Source: Chlorobiaceae bacterium
GTDB taxonomy: Bacteria > Bacteroidota > Chlorobiia > Chlorobiales > Chlorobiaceae
Assembly: GCA_013334865.1 (NCBI GenBank)
Contig: JAAXWS010000004.1
Location: 62,001-126,000 of the forward strand
Direction of reading: 5' to 3'
Length of the DNA: 64,000 nt
Position 1 is the stretch's first letter. Every line of letters starts with the position of its first letter. Positions 26,267 to 33,320 of this stretch are shown piece by piece. The notes beneath the pieces were generated by a model. The model was given only the letters and a program-made list of their open reading frames with translations. It was not told where the DNA came from and searched no databases. A program made the translations under genes and the position numbers.

Positions 26267-26626
26267 ATGAGCGGGAAGAAGGTCAAGGAACTATCTTTTG
26301 GTTTCGCACTTAGAATTGTGAAGCTTTGCCGGTTTCTGGAGCAGGATAAAAAGGAGTTTGTGCTGAGCAGGCAACTTTTAAAAGCCGGCACTTCGATCGG
26401 TGCTCTGGTTCGTGAAGCCGAGCATGCCGAGAGCCGGGCTGATTTTATCCACAAAATGTCAATAGCCCTCAAAGAAGCCAATGAGACGGTTTATTGGATC
26501 GAACTGCTTCATCAGTCTGAACTGCTTGACCAGAAAGGCTTTGATTCCATCAATCCCGATATTCTGGAACTGTTGAAATTGCTTACCAGTATTGTTAAAA
26601 CATCTAAAAAAAAGATTGATGGCTGA
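26267..26626 (+). CDS. Four-helix-bundle protein (S23/23S rRNA intervening-sequence family)
   Basis: A 119-residue helical protein. The pattern is that of the S23/IVP family (TIGR02436 type): LSFGFALRIVKLCRFLE, SRQLLKAGTSIGALVREAEHAES, DFIHKMSIALKEANETVYWIELL. It starts at ATG 26267 after an unusually strong AAGGGGGGGG. It is not in an rRNA gene but inside the hyp operon, between hypF and hypC, and is framed by inverted heptad repeats. The codon use is more AT-rich than that of hypF and hypC, which suggests recent arrival. The biochemical role of the family is unknown; it has no part in hydrogenase maturation that I know of. Confidence 0.88.
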   Translation: MSGKKVKELSFGFALRIVKLCRFLEQDKKEFVLSRQLLKAGTSIGALVREAEHAESRADFIHKMSIALKEANETVYWIELLHQSELLDQKGFDSINPDILELLKLLTSIVKTSKKKIDG

Positions 26627-26629
26627 GGT

Positions 26630-26660
26630 AACTATCAACTATCAATTATCAACTATCAAC
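26630..26660. repeat. Heptad tandem repeat, right arm
   Basis: About 4.4 copies of AACTATC (one AATTATC variant), the reverse complement of the left-arm unit. It ends 4 nt before the hypC start codon, so it fills the place where a hypC ribosome-binding site would be. Confidence 0.93.
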
Positions 26661-26664
26661 GGTC

Positions 26665-26934
26665 ATGTGCCTCGCAATTCCTGGTAAACTCATCGAAATC
26701 CGTGAGGAGAACGGCCTGAAAATGGGCACGGTCGATATCAGCGGCTCCCTGACGAAGGCCTGCCTCGAGTATGTGCCCGACATCGCGGTCGGCCAGTATA
26801 CCATCGTCCATGCCGGGTTCGCCCTGAAGATCATCGACGAGGAGGAGGCCGCCGAGAGCCTGAAGCTCTGGGACGAACTGGTCCGCAGCGGAGCGTTCGA
26901 TACGGATCACGACCGGCCTTCCCCATCCCGGTAA
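26665..26934 (+). CDS. hypC: Hydrogenase maturation chaperone HypC
   Basis: Small OB-fold chaperone that carries the Fe(CN)2CO unit with HypD. It starts with the invariant MCLAIPGK, where Cys2 is the iron ligand, and contains [14 protein letters not shown]-like [19 protein letters not shown]. 89 residues. The sequence directly before the ATG is repeat DNA with no recognisable ribosome-binding site, so translation may be weak. hypD begins 11 nt after its stop. Confidence 0.96.
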   Translation: MCLAIPGKLIEIREENGLKMGTVDISGSLTKACLEYVPDIAVGQYTIVHAGFALKIIDEEEAAESLKLWDELVRSGAFDTDHDRPSPSR

Positions 26935-26945
26935 CAGCTTCAGAC

Positions 26946-28040
26946 ATGAAGTATATCGACGAATACCGCGACCCACAGCGTGCCAGGGCGCTGCTTGATG
27001 AAATCAGGCGCGTGGCGGTCAACGAGTGGACCATCATGGAGATCTGCGGCGGCCAGACCCACTCCATCATGCGCAACGGCATCGACCAGCTCCTGCCGCC
27101 GAACGTCCGCCTCGTGCACGGGCCCGGCTGCCCGGTCTGCGTCACGCCGCTCGAGACCATCGAGCGCGCCCTTGCCATCGCCTCCCGACCCGGCGTGATC
27201 CTTACGAGCTTCGGGGATATGCTTCGCGTGCCCGGAAGTTCGAAGGACCTCTTCATGGCGAGGAGCGAAGGCGCCGACGTGCGCATCGTCTTTTCGCCCC
27301 TCGAAGCGCTGCAGATCGCCCGCGAGAATCCTGATCGCGACGTGGTGTTCCTCGCAGTCGGTTTCGAGACCACCGCCCCGGCCAACGCCATGGCCGTCCG
27401 GCAGGCGGCACGGGAGGGGATCGGCAACTTCAGCGAGCTCGTCAGCCAGGTGATGGTGCCTCCGGCCATGCGCGCCATCCTGTCGTCGCCAGGCAACCGG
27501 GTGCAGGGGTTCCTTGCCGCCGGCCACGTCTGCGCCATCATGGGTTGGGAGGAGTACGAGCCGGTTTCCGCCGAGTTCGGGGTGCCGGTAGTCCCCGCCG
27601 GCTTCGAGCCGGTGGACCTGCTCGCCGGCATCCTGAAGACGGTCGAAATGCTCGAAACCGGAAGATCGGGGGTCGAGAACGCCTACGGCCGGATCGTGAG
27701 CAGGGAGGGGAACCCCGAGGCGCGCCGCGTCATGGAGGAGGTGTTCGAGGTGGCCGACCGTCCCTGGCGCGGCATCGGCGTCATCCCGCAGAGCGGACTC
27801 GTGCTGCGCGAAGCCTTCGCCCGATTCGACGCCGAAAAGCGTTTCGACGTCGGCCGCATTGCCCCGCAGGAGTCGCCACTCTGCCGTAGCGGCGAGGTGC
27901 TGCAGGGGCACCTGAAGCCCTCCGGATGCCCGGCGTTCGGACGCGAGTGCACTCCGCTGACCCCGCTCGGCGCTACCATGGTCTCCTCGGAAGGAGCCTG
28001 TGCAGCCTATTACAAATATCATCGCAACGCAACCCCATAG
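26946..28040 (+). CDS. hypD: Hydrogenase Fe-cofactor assembly protein HypD
   Basis: [4Fe-4S] protein on which the Fe(CN)2CO unit is assembled. Signatures: [15 protein letters not shown] with the conserved Cys, [22 protein letters not shown]-type [23 protein letters not shown], and the C-terminal cluster cysteines in [28 protein letters not shown]. 364 residues, a normal length. It lies 2 nt before hypE. Confidence 0.97.
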   Translation: MKYIDEYRDPQRARALLDEIRRVAVNEWTIMEICGGQTHSIMRNGIDQLLPPNVRLVHGPGCPVCVTPLETIERALAIASRPGVILTSFGDMLRVPGSSKDLFMARSEGADVRIVFSPLEALQIARENPDRDVVFLAVGFETTAPANAMAVRQAAREGIGNFSELVSQVMVPPAMRAILSSPGNRVQGFLAAGHVCAIMGWEEYEPVSAEFGVPVVPAGFEPVDLLAGILKTVEMLETGRSGVENAYGRIVSREGNPEARRVMEEVFEVADRPWRGIGVIPQSGLVLREAFARFDAEKRFDVGRIAPQESPLCRSGEVLQGHLKPSGCPAFGRECTPLTPLGATMVSSEGACAAYYKYHRNATP

Positions 28041-28042
28041 CC

Positions 28043-29080
28043 ATGCAACCCGTCTGTCCCGCTCCCATCCTCAGGCATGAAACCGTCCAGATGGCCCACG
28101 GCGCCGGAGGCCGGCTCTCGCAGGAGCTGACGAAGCGGGTCTTCATGCCGCACCTGCACAATGCCTTCCTCGACCAGCTCGACGACCAGGCGAAGTTCGA
28201 TGTCGTGTCCGGCCGGATGGCCTTCTCCACCGACACCTACGTCGTCTCCCCACTCTTTTTCCCCGGCGGCAACATCGGTGAACTCGCGGTCAACGGTACG
28301 GTCAACGACCTCGCCGTCGGTGGCGCCGTGCCGAAGTACCTCAGCGCGGGCTTCGTGCTCGAGGAGGGGTTGCCGCTCGCCGAACTGGAGGAGATCGTCA
28401 GAAGCATGGCCGAATCGGCCCGCAAGGCGGGGGTCATGATCGTCTGCGGCGATACCAAGGTGGTGCAGAAAGGGCAGTGCGACCGCGTCTTCATCAACAC
28501 CTCGGGGGTAGGGTTCGTCAGGGAGGGGATCGACGTGTCGTGCCGCAACCTCAGGCCGGGGGATGCGGTGATCGTATCGGGCACCATCGGCGACCATGGC
28601 ATGGCCGTCATGACCAGCCGCGCGGGGCTCTCCTTCCAGAGCCGCATATCGAGCGATACGGCGGCCCTGAACGGCATGATCCACGCCGTGCTGGACGTCG
28701 TGCCCGGCGTGCATGCCATGCGCGACCCCACCCGGGGCGGTGCCGCGGCCACGCTCAACGAACTGGCCTCGTCGTCGTCGGTCGGCATCGAGCTCGAGGA
28801 GTCGACGATTCCCGTACGCGAAGAGGTGCGGGGCGCCTCCGAACTGCTCGGCATCGACCCGCTAACCATCGCCAACGAGGGCAAACTGCTGCTGGTGGTG
28901 CCGGAGTCCGACGCCGCTACCGTGCTGTCGGTCATGCGTGCCCACGAACACGGCCGCGACGCCGCGATCATCGGCAGGGTGGTGGAGGAGCATCCTGGCA
29001 TGGTGGTCATGAAGACCCCTTTCGGCAGCCGCCGCATCGTCGAGATGCCGTTAGGCGAGCAGCTTCCTCGGATTTGCTGA
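28043..29080 (+). CDS. hypE: Hydrogenase maturation protein HypE
   Basis: PurM/ThiL-fold ATPase that dehydrates the C-terminal thiocarboxamide made by HypF to thiocyanate. MAHGAGGRLSQEL, TDTYVVSPLFFPGGNIGELAVNGTVNDLAVGGA and MRDPTRGGAAATLNELA are family blocks, and the protein ends PRIC with the functional terminal cysteine. ATG at 28043 gives 345 residues. Last gene of the operon; the palindromic element follows 1 nt after the stop. Confidence 0.97.
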   Translation: MQPVCPAPILRHETVQMAHGAGGRLSQELTKRVFMPHLHNAFLDQLDDQAKFDVVSGRMAFSTDTYVVSPLFFPGGNIGELAVNGTVNDLAVGGAVPKYLSAGFVLEEGLPLAELEEIVRSMAESARKAGVMIVCGDTKVVQKGQCDRVFINTSGVGFVREGIDVSCRNLRPGDAVIVSGTIGDHGMAVMTSRAGLSFQSRISSDTAALNGMIHAVLDVVPGVHAMRDPTRGGAAATLNELASSSSVGIELEESTIPVREEVRGASELLGIDPLTIANEGKLLLVVPESDAATVLSVMRAHEHGRDAAIIGRVVEEHPGMVVMKTPFGSRRIVEMPLGEQLPRIC

Positions 29081-29081
29081 G

Positions 29082-29144
29082 TGGGGTCAGGTCTTGCATT
29101 TTAGCGTTTTCCTGAAAAACGCTAAAATGCAAGACCTGACCCCA
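29082..29144. repeat. 63-nt palindromic element, copy 3
   Basis: Perfect 24-bp arms identical to copy 1, with a different inner stem (GTTTT-cctga-AAAAC). It fills the gap between the convergent ends of hypE and modE, 1 nt after one stop and 8 nt before the other, and so could act as a bidirectional terminator. Confidence 0.93.
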
Positions 29145-29152
29145 GAGTTTTA

Positions 29153-29962
29153 TTAGTTCACGCCGATGATCACGCTGGAGGCCTTGAACAGGGCGCAGGC
29201 GTGTTCGCCTTCACTGAGTTCGAGCCGTTCGCGGCTGGTGTGGGTGATGACGGCCGAGATGATGTTTCCGCCCCCGATTTCGATATCGACCTCGCTGCTG
29301 ACCGGACCGTCGATTACCCGCTGTACGGTGCCGCACATGATGTTTCGGGCGCTCAGTTTCGAGCCGTGCAGGTCCCGTCCGACGATGACCGAGTTCGACT
29401 TGACGATGGCGTAGGCGCTCATGCCTTTTTTCAGCCCGAGGTTGTCAACGGCCCCGTTGGTGATGATCGATGCGATCTGCTGCCCGCCGGTCAGTGCGAT
29501 GAGCACTTCGGTGTTCACGGCCCCTTTCCTTATCTCGACTATCCTGCCTGAAAAGGTGTTGCGGGCGCTGATCCTCATGGAGATCCTCCTCAGGAAGCGG
29601 TAGAGCTCGCCGGTGTCCCCGAGCCGCTCCTCGAGGTTTTCGAGGAACTTGCGGTGCTCCTCCTGGACGACGCGGTACTGTTCGATCACCTGCCGGCCCT
29701 CCCTGGTCAGCACGGTTCCCCCACCGCCCTTGCCGCCGGTCATGCGGTCGACCAGGGGTTTTTCCGAGAGGTTGTTCATCATGTTCACCAGGTGCCAGGC
29801 GGTCTTGTAGCTTATGCCGATCTCCTTGGCTGCGCTGTTGATTGATCCCGACTGGTCGATCTTTTCGAGCAGGGCGATCCTGTCGCCTCCCAGGAAGCGG
29901 TTTTGCGATTTCTGGAACCAGATGGTGCCCTCAAGCCCGATGTTCTCTTTCGTCCTGTTCAC
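29153..29962 (-). CDS. modE: ModE-family molybdate-responsive regulator
   Basis: DNA-binding molybdate sensor. The N-terminal winged helix (about residues 25-100: SGSINSAAKEIGISYKTAWHLVNMMNN, VDRMTGGKGGGGTVLTREG) is followed by two Mop/TOBE molybdate-binding domains (about residues 130-195 and 200-268: SARNTFSGRIVEI, LSARNIMCGTVQRVI). The start is GTG at 29962. It is downstream of the nif operon but separated from it by two terminators, so it probably has its own promoter. No modABC transporter is in the window. Confidence 0.93.
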   Translation of the reverse strand: MNRTKENIGLEGTIWFQKSQNRFLGGDRIALLEKIDQSGSINSAAKEIGISYKTAWHLVNMMNNLSEKPLVDRMTGGKGGGGTVLTREGRQVIEQYRVVQEEHRKFLENLEERLGDTGELYRFLRRISMRISARNTFSGRIVEIRKGAVNTEVLIALTGGQQIASIITNGAVDNLGLKKGMSAYAIVKSNSVIVGRDLHGSKLSARNIMCGTVQRVIDGPVSSEVDIEIGGGNIISAVITHTSRERLELSEGEHACALFKASSVIIGVN

Positions 29963-30025
29963 GATGGCTGGTGGGTTTGATGTGGAGCTGCCTCGATAGC
30001 AAATATAGCACCCGGCAAATAAAAA

Positions 30026-30049
30026 CCCGGCGGAGGCGAAGCCGCCGGG
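30026..30049 (-). terminator. Rho-independent terminator between the ferredoxin gene and modE
   Basis: Stem CCCGGCGG/CCGCCGGG with an 8-nt loop, followed on the minus strand by TTTTTATTT. It is the second of two terminators after the nif-linked ferredoxin gene. Confidence 0.88.
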
Positions 30050-30129
30050 CAGGAGAAACGGAGAAAGAACAGGTGGCGAGGAAATGTGTTCCGGATATCG
30101 ATATGTAATTGATGATATAACGGCAGTTG

Positions 30130-30170
30130 AAAAAAATGCCGTTCGCCGGCTCCAGTTCCGTCGAACGGCA
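30130..30170 (-). terminator. Terminator of the nif operon with a competing hairpin
   Basis: Stem TGCCGTTCG/CGAACGGCA (30162-30170 with 30137-30145) and a seven-base T run on the minus strand. A third copy of the arm (AACGGCA complement, 30119-30125) can instead pair with the 3' arm, an alternative fold across the T run. Confidence 0.82.
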
Positions 30171-30186
30171 GGGGTGAAAAGGCTGG

Positions 30187-30495
30187 TCAGTTGATCAGGT
30201 GGTCCTCACAGGCCTCCCCCTCTTCCAGTGCGTCGAGGATCTCGTCGACCTTCTCTTCGCTGTCGATCTCCCCATACCAGAAGTTCTCTGGGTAGACGAC
30301 CAGGACCGGGCCTTTCTCGCAGAGGTTAAGGCAGGCCGTGGCCGACACGGCGACATCGCTCATGCCGCGGTCCGACAGCTCGCTTTCGAGGTAGGGGATG
30401 AGCCCGAGGGCCTCCTTCTTGTGGCAGATGCCCTGCGGAGCTCCCTGCGCCCTGAAGCTCGCGCAGACGAAGATGTGGTGTTTCGGTTTTTCCAT
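30187..30495 (-). CDS. Thioredoxin-like [2Fe-2S] ferredoxin, nif-linked
   Basis: A 102-residue ferredoxin of the thioredoxin-fold (Clostridium pasteurianum 2Fe-2S/Shethna) type. Its four cluster cysteines are in HIFVCASFRAQGAPQGICHKK and SATACLNLCEKGPVLVVYPE, followed by the family GPVLVVYPENFWYG. ATG at 30495 (MEKPKHHIFV) is chosen; the longer upstream reading runs into heptad repeats. It is last in the nif operon, after nifB. The clostridial relative binds the nitrogenase MoFe protein, so a role in electron flow or protection of nitrogenase is a fair inference. Confidence 0.88.
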   Translation of the reverse strand: MEKPKHHIFVCASFRAQGAPQGICHKKEALGLIPYLESELSDRGMSDVAVSATACLNLCEKGPVLVVYPENFWYGEIDSEEKVDEILDALEEGEACEDHLIN

Positions 30496-30584
30496 GATGG
30501 TTGAAATTGGATTACTTGTTGGCTTGAAATATTTTACGGGACTTATAGGCCCTAAGCGGCTTATGTGTTTAAAAAAGAGATCTT

Positions 30585-30660
30585 CAACTATCAACTATCA
30601 ACTATCAACTATCAACTATCAACTATCAACTATCAACTATCCATTATCAATTGTCCATTA
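30585..30660. repeat. Heptad repeat island between nifB and the ferredoxin gene
   Basis: Eight exact tandem copies of CAACTAT (30585-30640), then CCATTATCAATTGTCCATTA (30641-30660), which overlaps the nifB stop codon. The same two sequence types occur at 26214-26660 and 6481-6565. No gene is inside this copy. Confidence 0.93.
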
Positions 30661-31932
30661 ATCACACCCATTCCCCGTCCCCCCGCACCCGGACTTGCAG
30701 GCGTGGATCTGGCTGCTCTTCATCAGGTGCTTCAGGTCCTGGCCGGTGAAGACGCCGTAGACCGCCTCCTCGATCACCCCTTCGAGCGACATGACATCGA
30801 TGCCCCGGGCGTTGAGCACGTTTTTCGGTGAATCTCCGGCGCTGTTGACCAGCAGGGCGCGGCAATCCGCAAGCCTCTCGGCCAGCGCTTCCCAGCGGTC
30901 CCTGCCGCCTCCGGGAGGGGGGGCCTGGCGTGAGTCGACCAGCGCGCAGCTCCGCGTCTGTTCGTCGAGCGCGTAGACCAGGAATCGGTCGGCTTCGCCG
31001 AGGTGCTGGTTGACGAGCACTCCCTCGATGCTGGCCACGGCGATGAACGGACGGTGCTCCTCGGGGTTTTTCGGCAGGCGTGAGGCTTCGGCAAGTTTCT
31101 GCATGATCTCCTCGTTGTTGATCTCGCCGATGATGCCGACCGCGTCGGCGCGGCAGCGGGCGCAGTGCTTCATCTGCGGCAGCAGCTTGCCGGCTTCTTC
31201 CTGGATCTCCTTCACCATTTCCGGATGCGGCTCGGGAATGTTCTCGAACACGGTCTCGGTGGTGTTGTAGTAGGGCAGGCAGTTCAGGATGTCGGCACCC
31301 ATGGAGGCCACCTGGCGGGCGACTTCGACCACATGGGTGTCGTTGATGCCCGGGATGATGATCGAGTTGACCTTGGCGGTCACGCCGAGCCTCTTGAGCT
31401 TCTGCAACGCCGCGAGCTGGTTTTCGAGCAGCAGCCGGGCACCCTCGATGTCGCGGTACATGCGCTTCTGGTAGCGCACCCAGGCATAGATCTCGGCGCC
31501 GATCTGCGGGTCGATGGCGTTGATCGTCAGCGTGACATGGCTCACCTTGAGTTCGGCAAGCTCGTCGATGTAGGGCAGCACGTCGAGGCCGTTGGTGGCG
31601 ACGCAGAGCAGCATTTCAGGATAGTGCTCCCTGACGAGGCGCAGCGTCTCCATGGTCTCCTCCGGGTTGGCGAAGGGGTCGCCGGGGCCGGCGATACCGA
31701 CGACCGAGATGTTCGGGGAGAGCTTGAGCGCCCCTTCGAGATAGTGCAGCGCCTGCTTCGGCGAGAGCACCTTGCTGGTGACGCCGGGGCGGTTCTCGTT
31801 CATGCAGTCGAACTTCCGGTTGCAGTAGTTGCACTGGATGTTGCATTTCGGCGCGACCGGCAGGTGGATGCGTCCGAACTTGTGCCTCGACGAGTCGTTG
31901 AAACAGGGATGGTTCTGGATGTTGAGTGTCAT
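30658..31932 (-). CDS. nifB: Nitrogenase FeMo-cofactor assembly protein NifB
   Basis: Radical-SAM enzyme that makes the 8Fe-9S-C precursor (NifB-co). The N-terminal SAM cluster motif is CNIQCNYC, followed by RKFDCMNENRPGV typical of NifB; GPGDPFANPEET and the later Cys pair (KHCARCRADAVG) are conserved. The last about 120 residues form a NifX/NafY-like cofactor-binding domain, so no separate nifX is needed. ATG at 31932, with GGGAGAAC upstream. 424 residues. The stop codon is in repeat DNA. Confidence 0.97.
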   Translation of the reverse strand: MTLNIQNHPCFNDSSRHKFGRIHLPVAPKCNIQCNYCNRKFDCMNENRPGVTSKVLSPKQALHYLEGALKLSPNISVVGIAGPGDPFANPEETMETLRLVREHYPEMLLCVATNGLDVLPYIDELAELKVSHVTLTINAIDPQIGAEIYAWVRYQKRMYRDIEGARLLLENQLAALQKLKRLGVTAKVNSIIIPGINDTHVVEVARQVASMGADILNCLPYYNTTETVFENIPEPHPEMVKEIQEEAGKLLPQMKHCARCRADAVGIIGEINNEEIMQKLAEASRLPKNPEEHRPFIAVASIEGVLVNQHLGEADRFLVYALDEQTRSCALVDSRQAPPPGGGRDRWEALAERLADCRALLVNSAGDSPKNVLNARGIDVMSLEGVIEEAVYGVFTGQDLKHLMKSSQIHACKSGCGGTGNGCD

Positions 31933-31946
31933 GGTGGTGTTCTCCC

Positions 31947-33320
31947 TTACATGTACGTATAGCCGATTGGCGAAGAGTTCTGGCGTTGTTCGATGACCGT
32001 GTTGACGATTCGGTCGAAAAGCTCCTGGGTCCCCCGGTAGCCGATATGGTGCAGGCGCTGGCCGCCGAAGCGGTCGTGGATCGGGAAGCCGATCCTGAGG
32101 AGCGGCAGCTCGTGGCGCTTCGACATGGCGAATCCCTTGCTGTTGCCGATGAGGAGGTCCGGCTTGAGTTCGTCCGCCTCATGTTCGATGTCCACGAAGT
32201 CCACGCCTTCGCGGACCTTGATGCCGAGCTCGTCCAGTTCCGGGACAAGTTCCTGCAGACGCTTCTTCATCTGGCCGCTCTTGCCGCCCGAGGCGCAGAG
32301 CACCGGCACAACGCCGATCTCGCTCAGGAAGGCGGCCATGGAGATCACCAGGTCCTCTTCGCCGTAGAGGAACGCCCGCCTGCCGAAGACGTACTTGTGC
32401 CCGTCGGCGTAGGCGTCGACGAGGCGCCGGCGTTCGTCCTCGTAGAGCTCCGGCATCGGCTTTTCGGTCAGCTGCTCCAGCGCCTCGAAAAACCGGTCGG
32501 TCGCCTTGATGCCGATGGGGAGCGGCAGGTGGATGCGTGGCACGCCGAAATGCTCTTCAAGGTAGCCGGCGGCAGACTTGCCGGACTCGAGCGTCGAGCC
32601 GAACTCGATGCTGGCCGATGCGCTGCCCGTGTCTTCGATGGCCCGCGCCGGGGTGCCTCCCGGAGGGATACGGTGGTACTCCGCCCAGGGGCCGCCGTCG
32701 AGCGTCTGCGAGTAGTCCGGCAGCAGCACGAAGGGCATGCCGAACGCGGTCAGTATCTCTTTCATGTAGCGGATGTCTGCCGGAGAGATCATGCCGGGGA
32801 AGAGGTTCACCAGCTTCCTTTTCGGGCCCTCCGCGGCGAAGGTCTTCACGGCCGACCGGACGGCAGCGTGGAAGCCGTCGATGTGCGTGCCGCTGTAGCT
32901 CGGCGTCGACGCGAAGATCATTGCCGGCAGCTGGCCCTCGCCGCCCATGATCGCTTCATACTCCTTCAGGATCATCGGCACGTCGTCGCCGATGGTCTCC
33001 GACAGGCAGGTGGTGGCGATGCCGATCACCTCCGGCTTGTACTGCTGCGAGACGTTCTTCAGGCCGAGCTTCAGGTTGTGGCTGCCGCCGAAGACGGCGG
33101 TTTCCTCGTTGAAGTTCGACGATGCGATATCGATCGGCTCCTTGTAGTGGCTGATCAGGTAGCGCCTGATGTAGGTGGCGCACCCCTGTGATCCGTGCAG
33201 GAATGGCACGCACTTCTCGATGCCCCTGAAAGCCAGGCAGGCGCCCAGGGGGTTGCAGAGCTTGCAGGCGTTCTGCGTCGCGGTCTTGGCCGTTGCGGCC
33301 GATGCAGCTGGTTTGGTCAT
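31947..33320 (-). CDS. nifN: Nitrogenase cofactor scaffold subunit NifN
   Basis: With NifE it forms the scaffold on which NifB-co is turned into FeMo-co. It is homologous to NifK: KLCNPLGACLAFRGIEKCVPFLHGSQGCATYIRRYL, ATTCLSETIGDDVP. The ATG at 33320 overlaps the nifE stop (ATGA) and gives 457 residues, in preference to an upstream start inside nifE. It is assigned as NifN rather than NifK by order and by the N-terminal CNPLGACLAFRG. Confidence 0.96.
   Translation of the reverse strand: MTKPAASAATAKTATQNACKLCNPLGACLAFRGIEKCVPFLHGSQGCATYIRRYLISHYKEPIDIASSNFNEETAVFGGSHNLKLGLKNVSQQYKPEVIGIATTCLSETIGDDVPMILKEYEAIMGGEGQLPAMIFASTPSYSGTHIDGFHAAVRSAVKTFAAEGPKRKLVNLFPGMISPADIRYMKEILTAFGMPFVLLPDYSQTLDGGPWAEYHRIPPGGTPARAIEDTGSASASIEFGSTLESGKSAAGYLEEHFGVPRIHLPLPIGIKATDRFFEALEQLTEKPMPELYEDERRRLVDAYADGHKYVFGRRAFLYGEEDLVISMAAFLSEIGVVPVLCASGGKSGQMKKRLQELVPELDELGIKVREGVDFVDIEHEADELKPDLLIGNSKGFAMSKRHELPLLRIGFPIHDRFGGQRLHHIGYRGTQELFDRIVNTVIEQRQNSSPIGYTYM

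Noticed and set aside
26267-26626. Four-helix gene as an intervening sequence of an rRNA gene
   Set aside because: No rRNA sequence flanks it; it lies between hypF and hypC.
30585-30640. Tandem CAACTAT array as a CRISPR
   Set aside because: The unit is 7 nt with no spacers and there are no cas genes nearby; it is a simple tandem repeat.
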